Origin: Chloroflexota bacterium
Lineage (GTDB): Bacteria; Chloroflexota; Anaerolineae; Promineifilales; Promineifilaceae
Direction: 5' to 3'
DNA: 5,017 nt
Assembly (NCBI GenBank): GCA_024223125.1
Contig: JAAEOP010000158.1
Span: forward strand, 1-5,017
In this document: piece by piece, positions 1 to 3,826 of the stretch
How the letters are laid out: every line of letters starts with the position of its first letter
Numbering within the stretch: position 1 is the first letter of the stretch
Program-made: the position numbers and the translations under genes
Notes under the pieces: model-generated
Databases searched by the model: none
Told to the model about the DNA's origin: nothing
What the model saw: only the letters and a program-made list of their open reading frames with translations

Positions 1-71
1 CAAAAATCTGTTCCTGGGTAAAGTCTCGTTGTAGTACTAAGCCCTGTAGAAGAAAAAGGACGGTAAAAACC

Positions 72-515
72 ATGTATTATGATAACAAGAAACAACTTGA
101 GCGCATTAAGCAATACTTGATCGAAGGGGAGAAGTTGGCGGCGGTGCTGGACTGTAAGGGGACCGGGACCGGCTTTGTCGGGTTGACCGACCGCCGGGTG
201 ATCTTCTTCGACCAGGGCGTGCAATTCACTGCCCACGCTTTCACGGGGGCAGTAGAAACGGCCGGCATCCAAATGAGTATGGATGGACGCGGTCGGGCCT
301 TGGACAACATCTTCATTGAACGGCTCTGGCGTTCGGTGAAGTATGAAGATATTTACCTGAAAGACTATCCCACCGTGCCCCTGCTAGACACCGGATTACG
401 CCACTACTTCAGTTTTTATAATACTGAACGGCCCCACCAAAGCCTAGACTACTACACCCCGGACGAAGTGTATTTCAATTTCAGTAGATCACGATTTCAG
501 GTGAAAGGTGAGTAG
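72..515 (+). pseudogene. Chimeric ORF: bacterial PH-domain N-terminus fused to IS3-family transposase C-terminus
   Basis: The ATG follows AAGGA at 56-60 (11-nt spacing). Residues 1 to about 46 look like a small bacterial PH-domain protein: a short Lys/Glu-rich helix, then LIEGEKL, a CKGTGTGF turn and the strand GLTDRRVIFFD. At Asp47-Gln-Gly the sequence changes to the C-terminal half of an IS3-type DDE integrase: DQGVQFT holds the second catalytic Asp (D47) and DNIFIERLW the Glu (E83), exactly 35 residues between them, followed by FYNTERPHQSLDYYTP. The first catalytic Asp and the N-terminal HTH are absent, so no active transposase can be made. Residues after about 136 are read from the terminal repeat of the inserted ISH3 element and end at an accidental stop. 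The PH gene has lost its 3' part. Whether the fusion is expressed is unknown. No clear promoter is visible in bases 1-55. Confidence 0.8.
476..497. repeat. Left terminal inverted repeat of the ISH3 element
   Basis: This is a perfect inverted match over 22 bp to 1704-1725. It contains the core TCAGTAGATCACGATTT. The transposase stop codon (TGA on the minus strand, 481-483) lies inside it. The first bases, AATT at 477-480, may be target duplication rather than element. Confidence 0.85.
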
Positions 516-1632
516 GAATAGCCATCACGGGCTCATAGAGGTATTCAATCACGCGGCGCAAGAAGGAAGTAAAGCGCTTGAAACGAAAACGAGCCGGGTC
601 TACGCGCCTGGGGCCTGGGCCCGGTTGGCGGGCAAAGAGCCACCGTAACCGCACCCAGACATTGAGCAGCAACAAGCCAAACCCTAACAGGAAAAAGCGT
701 AAGGCCGGGTTGCGAGAAGTTGTCTGCGCCCGGACTTGGCGCAGCATGCGATAAGAACACTCAATGCCAAAACGGCGGCGATAGCGCTTGTAGACCCTTT
801 TTGGGGTCCAGGAGAGATGAATGACGACAAAACCCAGCCATTTTTTGCGGAGTGTGCGGTTCTTGCCCCGCACAAAGGTGACCTTCAGGACCATGTCAGC
901 CGGGGTACCATCGGTAAAAGTGTAGGCGGTCCGATAGCTTTTGCGTCCCTGGCACAGGGCCCGCGTCCCGCCTCGCTTGCCGCGCAGCGGGCAGGCTAAA
1001 ATGGCCGGCTGTTTTTGAGCCGTCAAGTAGCGGATAATGGCCCCCACACAGAAGCCTTTGTCCAAATACAGGACGCCGAGGCGCAAAGACAGGCTTTGCA
1101 GCCGAAATAACAGGCGTTTGAGGACGGCCAGGACCGTATCTTCGGGCAAAACATAGGTGACCGCCAGCGTCAGCCGGACATCCCGCCAGACGACATAGGC
1201 ACTGGCAAGCCGAAAGAAATGGGTGGTGCCTTTCTGGGCCCGGCCGCGACAAGCATAGGTCCGCAATTCAGGGGTCTTGCCATAAAAGGGTTCATCATGA
1301 AAATCAAAGGCCGCTTCCAGTTCGCGTTGGCCTACTTCTACGGGCCGTCCTTCTGCTAAGGCCCGGTTCATCTCGTTTTCCTGGGCTCGCAAATGGCAGA
1401 CATCTAATTGCTCATTGAGATACTCCCGGAGCGTATTCCCGCCGATTACATTTTTCAGGTCACGGCTCGCCGTTTCTATGCTGACATTTTCCGTCGCCGC
1501 CTTGAAAAGGACATTGAATAACATGGTCGTATCGCATTGATAGCCATGGGCAGTGAGGGGAAGATGTTTCTGGGCATTTTGCAACGCCACACGATGAACA
1601 TCTTTGGCCTTGAGTTGATATTTAAGGGTCAT
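481..1632 (-). CDS. ISH3-family DDE transposase
   Basis: This 383-residue protein has the expected length for ISH3-family transposases, which cut and rejoin their element at its terminal repeats. The likely catalytic triad is D110 in the FDFHDEPFYG block, D191 in LYLDKGF and E291 in GIECSYR. The stretch RRFGIECSYRMLRQVRAQTT and the hydrophobic FFLLGFGLLLLNVWVRLRW that follows are typical of the C-terminal part of the family. The N-terminal 100 residues are helical and rich in charged residues, as expected of the DNA-binding part. The ATG at 1632 is preceded by AAAGAGG (1641-1647) with 8-nt spacing, which supports this start. The stop lies within the left terminal repeat, so the gene spans nearly the whole element. 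There is no frameshift or internal stop. Confidence 0.9.
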   Translation of the reverse strand: MTLKYQLKAKDVHRVALQNAQKHLPLTAHGYQCDTTMLFNVLFKAATENVSIETASRDLKNVIGGNTLREYLNEQLDVCHLRAQENEMNRALAEGRPVEVGQRELEAAFDFHDEPFYGKTPELRTYACRGRAQKGTTHFFRLASAYVVWRDVRLTLAVTYVLPEDTVLAVLKRLLFRLQSLSLRLGVLYLDKGFCVGAIIRYLTAQKQPAILACPLRGKRGGTRALCQGRKSYRTAYTFTDGTPADMVLKVTFVRGKNRTLRKKWLGFVVIHLSWTPKRVYKRYRRRFGIECSYRMLRQVRAQTTSRNPALRFFLLGFGLLLLNVWVRLRWLFARQPGPGPRRVDPARFRFKRFTSFLRRVIEYLYEPVMAIPTHLSPEIVIY

Positions 1633-1671
1633 GAGAGGGGCCTCTTTGGGTTTAGTTGGGTAGGTTACCTA

Positions 1672-1700
1672 ACTTTCTCCGAAATGGAACCTTTTGTCAA
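1672..1700 (-). promoter_or_regulatory. Possible transposase promoter with a perfect -35 box
   Basis: On the minus strand TTGACA (1700-1695) lies just inside the right terminal repeat. At 17-nt spacing the -10 position reads GAAAGT, a poor match, so the promoter would be weak, as is common for transposases. An 11-bp palindrome, TAGGTTACCTA (1661-1671), sits directly downstream between promoter and ribosome-binding site. Confidence 0.4.
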
Positions 1701-1703
1701 TCA

Positions 1704-1725
1704 AAATCGTGATCTACTGAAATTG
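1704..1725. repeat. Right terminal inverted repeat of the ISH3 element
   Basis: This is a perfect inverted match over 22 bp to 476-497. It is the end upstream of the transposase start. AATT at 1721-1724 may be the second copy of the target duplication. Confidence 0.85.
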
Positions 1726-1794
1726 CAGCAAATTTCTCTTTTCCGTTTACTTGGTAGGGCATAATCCACTTCCTTTTTATCGCAAAACTTTTTT

Positions 1795-1832
1795 GGATAC
1801 GTCCAGCCGCCGGGAAGCTGGACACTTTATCC
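1795..1832. repeat. Interrupted inverted repeat, probable right end of the IS3 remnant
   Basis: GTCCAGC (1801-1807) and GCTGGAC (1817-1823) form a 7-bp stem with a 9-base loop. Outer GGATA (1795-1799) and TATCC (1828-1832) can also pair. No T-run follows the stem on either strand, so it is not a normal Rho-independent terminator. The TGGACA-like end suggests an IS3-family terminus. Confidence 0.45.
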
Positions 1833-1845
1833 TTCGATTCTTCGA

Positions 1846-2076
1846 TTAATTGTTCAATCGCTTATCAATAAGGGCGAAACCCAACACAAAGGCTTTTTCC
1901 TCCAGGCTCAAACCGAATACCTCGGTAATATCCTGTAAGAGCAAACCCACACTACCTTGAACTTTGGTAAGGTCTGCGCCCTCGGTTGCATCTTCCCATT
2001 CCTGCCGTATCTTTTGAAGTCCTACCAAGACCTTGCGCCGGTCTATGATGATAGGATTCCCGTTTGATGAAATCAT
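1846..2076 (-). CDS. Hypothetical 76-residue protein behind a terminator/leader
   Basis: I do not recognise a named family. The start is set by AAAGGAG eight nucleotides upstream of the ATG at 2076; an in-frame ATG nine codons earlier lacks such a site. The protein begins MISSNGNPIIIDRRKVL and continues with two or three amphipathic helices: VLVGLQKIRQEWEDA, then VQGSVGLLLQDITEVFGLS, then LEEKAFVLGFALID. It has no Cys, no signal peptide and no membrane segment, so it is probably a small soluble helical protein. The phrase DITEVFGLSLEEKAFVLG resembles segments of helix-turn-helix or adaptor proteins, but this is not enough to assign a role. No promoter is visible between its ribosome-binding site and the terminator at 2131-2157, so expression probably depends on read-through. 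Its 3' end is about 15-20 bp from the IS3 remnant. Confidence 0.7.
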   Translation of the reverse strand: MISSNGNPIIIDRRKVLVGLQKIRQEWEDATEGADLTKVQGSVGLLLQDITEVFGLSLEEKAFVLGFALIDKRLNN

Positions 2077-2130
2077 GGTGTGACTCCTTTCAAAATGGAG
2101 CATTTGCTTTGTACCCCGGCCCTACAAAAC

Positions 2131-2157
2131 AAAAACCCCGATGTGAGTCCACCGGGG
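2131..2157 (-). terminator. Rho-independent terminator
   Basis: In minus-strand RNA CCCCGGUG (2157-2150), loop GACUCA and CAUCGGGG (2143-2136) form an 8-bp stem with one G-U pair. It is followed at once by UUUUU, then G and UUUUG. It lies downstream of the extended -10 promoter and about 55 nt before the ATG of the 76-residue protein, the position of an attenuator. Confidence 0.85.
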
Positions 2158-2290
2158 CAAAGTAAGTCTAGGTATGTATTGATATAATACTACCAGCCTA
2201 CCCGCCGCCTTCCCGGTGGGTTAGGTGAGGCTCGTGTCAGTGTTGGCGCACTTTCACGGGCCGTTTTCAAGGGAATAAATGTTGTATATT
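2131..2290 (-). ncRNA. Candidate structured leader RNA / attenuator or small RNA
   Basis: Transcription from the -10 box at 2297-2302 would start near 2290 and reach the terminator after about 160 nt. Hairpin 1 (2262-2229) is GGC-C-CGUG-AA-AGUG, loop CGCCAA, CACU-GA-CACG-A-GCC. Hairpin 2 (2225-2197) pairs CCUA(A)CCCACCG with CGGCGGGUAGG around a GGAAGG loop, with one A bulge and one A-C mismatch. A short AU-rich hairpin GUAUU/AAUAC (2190-2176) precedes the terminator. CACCGGG (2218-2212) in the 5' arm of hairpin 2 is perfectly complementary to CCCGGUG (2156-2150) in the terminator's 5' arm, so an antiterminator is possible. I see no credible leader peptide and cannot name a known riboswitch class. 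Confidence 0.55.
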
Positions 2291-2295
2291 GCAAC
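2281..2295. promoter_or_regulatory. Possible operator: imperfect palindrome at the transcription start
   Basis: GTTG-TATATTG-CAAC is a 15-bp near-palindrome at about -1 to +10 of the predicted leader transcript. A repressor bound here would block the promoter. The adjacent HTH protein is the obvious candidate ligand, but this is inference only. Confidence 0.3.
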
Positions 2296-2296
2296 A

Positions 2297-2305
2297 ATTA
2301 TACCA
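2297..2305 (-). promoter_or_regulatory. Extended -10 promoter for the leader RNA
   Basis: The minus strand reads TGGTATAAT (2305-2297), a perfect TG-n-TATAAT extended -10. There is no good -35 at 16-18 nt, which extended -10 promoters tolerate. It lies 21 bp beyond the stop of the HTH gene. Confidence 0.6.
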
Positions 2306-2326
2306 TATTCCTTAAATACTTGAGGG

Positions 2327-2530
2327 TTAGTCGTCAGCCACTTTTGGGCCTCGCTTTTCGCCATGTGCTTCAATTCTTGAAACATATTCAAGCAAAGAAG
2401 CGCGGTTGACCTGCCAAACATGCCCAAACTTTTGACCTTCGATTTCTCCAGATCGGATCAATCGTCGTATATGTTCTGCATGATAGCCACTTATTTGAGC
2501 TGCATCGTGGGTTGTGATCCATTTATCCAT
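2327..2530 (-). CDS. Excisionase-family helix-turn-helix DNA-binding protein
   Basis: This 67-residue protein matches the short MerR-like 'excisionase family' HTH fold: WITTHDAAQISGYHAEHIRRL gives the two helices, with IRRLIRSGEI leading into the wing and GHVWQVNRASLLEYV completing it. Proteins of this type bind DNA either as recombination directionality factors for phage and plasmid integrases or as small transcription regulators. No integrase is present in the window, so the role as regulator or Xis is open. The basic, flexible tail GEKRGPKVADD follows the fold. There is no Shine-Dalgarno sequence; a TATAAT box ends 7 nt before the ATG, indicating a leaderless mRNA and independent expression from the genes upstream. 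It is followed by the promoter of the structured RNA, which it may control. Confidence 0.85.
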   Translation of the reverse strand: MDKWITTHDAAQISGYHAEHIRRLIRSGEIEGQKFGHVWQVNRASLLEYVSRIEAHGEKRGPKVADD

Positions 2531-2537
2531 TGACTAA

Positions 2538-2543
2538 ATTATA
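2538..2543 (-). promoter_or_regulatory. -10 box for a leaderless HTH transcript
   Basis: TATAAT on the minus strand (2543-2538) leaves 7 nt to the ATG at 2530, so transcription should begin at or next to the A of the start codon. The -35 region (about 2561-2566, GATGAA) is weak and overlaps the stop of the upstream gene. Confidence 0.55.
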
Positions 2544-2561
2544 CCCTCGGAGTGCCCCTAT

Positions 2562-2954
2562 TCATCTATAAAGGTTCGGAATATTGAGAGAATGATTTGC
2601 ATCCTTGAGGAAACTTTGCTGCTCTGAGGGTACGTTCCTCCAATCATCCCGGTCAGGAGACCATTGTTTTGGATTGGGAGTAAACCAAAGTCCTTGCGCC
2701 CATCGTTTGATTTCATCAATCTCCCATCCCCTTTTTAGCAAGGTATCCAGCTTCACAGCCCATCGCACTAACTGAGGGCGGTAAAGCCCTGCTGTGTTTG
2801 GCACAAGCAGATGTGCGGTTTTCAATCGCTCAAGATCGGCCAGAGATAATCCTGATTTCTCACAAAGGGGCGTTTCCGTAAGATGCTCAGACACAGAATG
2901 CTCCGTACTTTGCTTGGGGTCTCCTACAATACATGGGTATCTTACGATTGCCAT
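2562..2954 (-). CDS. Small protein with a diverged copy of the neighbour's MerR-like HTH domain
   Basis: Residues about 30-107 of this 130-residue protein align with the C-terminal domain of the gene directly upstream, with about half of positions identical by hand alignment and one short gap. Shared landmarks are the SGLS turn, LLxPxT, YRPxL, WAxKL, GWE, EIxRWA and the tail NPxQWxPDRxxW. The pattern SGLSLADLERL, LLVPN, YRPQLVRWA, LLKRGWEIDEIKRWA follows the MerR-type winged-helix layout (helix-turn-helix, then a wing, then a helix with a G-x-x-x-x-E-I motif), so DNA binding is likely. The N-terminal 25 residues and the C-terminal 20 are unique. It starts inside the upstream gene (13-nt overlap) with only a weak AGAAAAGA before the ATG, so translation is probably coupled. 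It lacks the zinc ribbon. Confidence 0.75.
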   Translation of the reverse strand: MAIVRYPCIVGDPKQSTEHSVSEHLTETPLCEKSGLSLADLERLKTAHLLVPNTAGLYRPQLVRWAVKLDTLLKRGWEIDEIKRWAQGLWFTPNPKQWSPDRDDWRNVPSEQQSFLKDANHSLNIPNLYR

Positions 2955-3826
2955 TCTTTTCTATCCGGGGGCCACTGCCGGGGATTGGCTGCGCGCCACC
3001 GTCCCTTGGCCCATCGCCTGATTTCTTCCGTTTCCCAACCCTCGCTCAGAAGATGGCTCAACTTCTGCGCCCAACCCGCGAGTTTGGGCCGGTAGCGTTT
3101 GTCTTTTGTGTCGGGTAACAGCAGACGGGCTGCCTCTAATTTTGCCAAATTTTGCATACTCAAGCCGCTTTCCTTACAAAGATTTTCTCCTGTGAGATAA
3201 CCTGCATAAGGATCATGGTTTTGCATCTCATCCATCCATCGTTTCAAAAACCAGGGAAACAGTGCATCCTGCTCTCCATCCAAGAAGCGTCTGACTTCTT
3301 GGGAGGTGATACCGGGATAGGTGTCCTGAAAACTCAATGCCATGTCAGCGTAAAAACGAGCATATTGGTGTTGTTCTTGACTACTCCGATACGTTAGATC
3401 ATGACAGTGGCGACACCCGAAATACCGCGCCCCAGGTGGCTCGTACAGTTTCCCCACCCGCCGTTTGCAAGGCTTTCCGTCAATGATCAAAGGACAGGTA
3501 AACCACCAGCGCACCCCGCCCCAGGGCAGTGGAGTTGCTTGCAGCCAGACTCGATAATCGTAGTCCTGCGCTTCTTCATTCCGGGGCGTGATCGTATATC
3601 TCAGCCTCACAGCCAGCTTATCCTCCCATTGCTCGATGCAATACCCAATGCTTCCATCGTGTTTTTCCCCGCGCTTCCAATGGATGCTCCCCCAGACCTT
3701 GCCGCCCTCCCGTTCTATTTGCCGGACGTGAGATTTGATCGTTTTGATAGAAATGGAATAACATTCCTCTACCTGAGTTTTTTTCCAGTGCCAAGACCAG
3801 CGCGTACTACCGTATCCGCCCATCAT
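2942..3826 (-). CDS. Zinc-ribbon protein with C-terminal MerR-like HTH domain
   Basis: The N-terminal 160 residues resemble a conserved but uncharacterised bacterial protein type often seen in mobile DNA: a start like MGGYGSxRWxW, a middle with SIGY and YRV, then WGGVRWWFTCPL, a four-Cys zinc ribbon (C111, C120, C138, C141) and the signature YFGCRHCHDLTYRS. Residues about 215-292 form a MerR-like winged helix that is duplicated in the next gene. The spacer 160-210 is helical. The likely role is nucleic-acid binding or regulation; no enzyme motif is seen. Two adjacent ATGs (3826, 3823) are possible starts; the second gives the usual MGG beginning. There is no clear Shine-Dalgarno sequence, and the start overlaps the primase end by 20 nt, so translational coupling is expected. 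Confidence 0.75.
   Translation of the reverse strand: MMGGYGSTRWSWHWKKTQVEECYSISIKTIKSHVRQIEREGGKVWGSIHWKRGEKHDGSIGYCIEQWEDKLAVRLRYTITPRNEEAQDYDYRVWLQATPLPWGGVRWWFTCPLIIDGKPCKRRVGKLYEPPGARYFGCRHCHDLTYRSSQEQHQYARFYADMALSFQDTYPGITSQEVRRFLDGEQDALFPWFLKRWMDEMQNHDPYAGYLTGENLCKESGLSMQNLAKLEAARLLLPDTKDKRYRPKLAGWAQKLSHLLSEGWETEEIRRWAKGRWRAANPRQWPPDRKEWQS

Larger units (their letters stand above)
481..1720 (-). mobile_element. Complete ISH3-family insertion sequence
   Basis: A single transposase gene fills the element, which is bounded by identical inverted sequences of 22 bp at 476-497 and 1704-1725. The outer bases of each repeat are AATT, itself a palindrome, so the simplest reading is a 4-bp AATT target duplication (477-480 and 1721-1724) around an element of about 1240 bp whose true terminal repeats begin TCAGTAGATCACG. 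The alternative is 22-bp repeats with no detectable duplication. Short 4-5 bp duplications are usual for this family. Perfect ends and an unbroken transposase imply a recent and possibly still active copy. It was inserted into the already truncated IS3 remnant. Confidence 0.8.
210..1824 (+). mobile_element. IS3-family insertion sequence remnant, 5'-truncated and interrupted
   Basis: Only the 3' half of the transposase gene survives (about 210-480). After the ISH3 element it resumes at 1721. Removing 481-1720 plus one AATT copy restores an open frame that runs N-C-S-K-F-L-F-S and on to a stop near 1851, beyond the probable end of the element. The right end is inferred from an inverted repeat (1795-1832) containing GCTGGACA, similar in style to IS3-family termini that finish in CA; the exact boundary could be anywhere from 1824 to 1832. 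The left end, orfA, the frameshift region and the first catalytic Asp are missing. The left border given is the junction with the PH-domain gene. The element is immobile by itself. Confidence 0.65.

Noticed and set aside
896..1252. Minus-strand open frame of 118 codons inside the ISH3 element
   Set aside because: It lies in another frame of the transposase gene, which has a complete catalytic triad; its composition (Pro, Arg, Cys, Ala) is typical of an out-of-frame translation.
1795..1832. Inverted repeat considered as a terminator for the 76-residue gene
   Set aside because: On the minus strand the stem is followed by A residues rather than a T-run, and its sequence fits an IS3-type terminus better.
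1831..1847. Short tandem TTCGATTC/TTCGATT repeat next to the IS3 end
   Set aside because: Two copies of about 7 bp in an AT-rich junction can arise by chance and no element boundary can be firmly fixed by it; no CRISPR-like or satellite array is present.
2077..2103. Upstream in-frame ATG giving an 85-residue version of the hypothetical protein
   Set aside because: The AAAGGAG site would lie inside the coding sequence, with ideal spacing to the ATG at 2076, so the shorter start is preferred.
2794..3118. Three overlapping plus-strand open frames
   Set aside because: They are antisense to the duplicated MerR-like domains, have no ribosome-binding sites of note and no domain resemblance.
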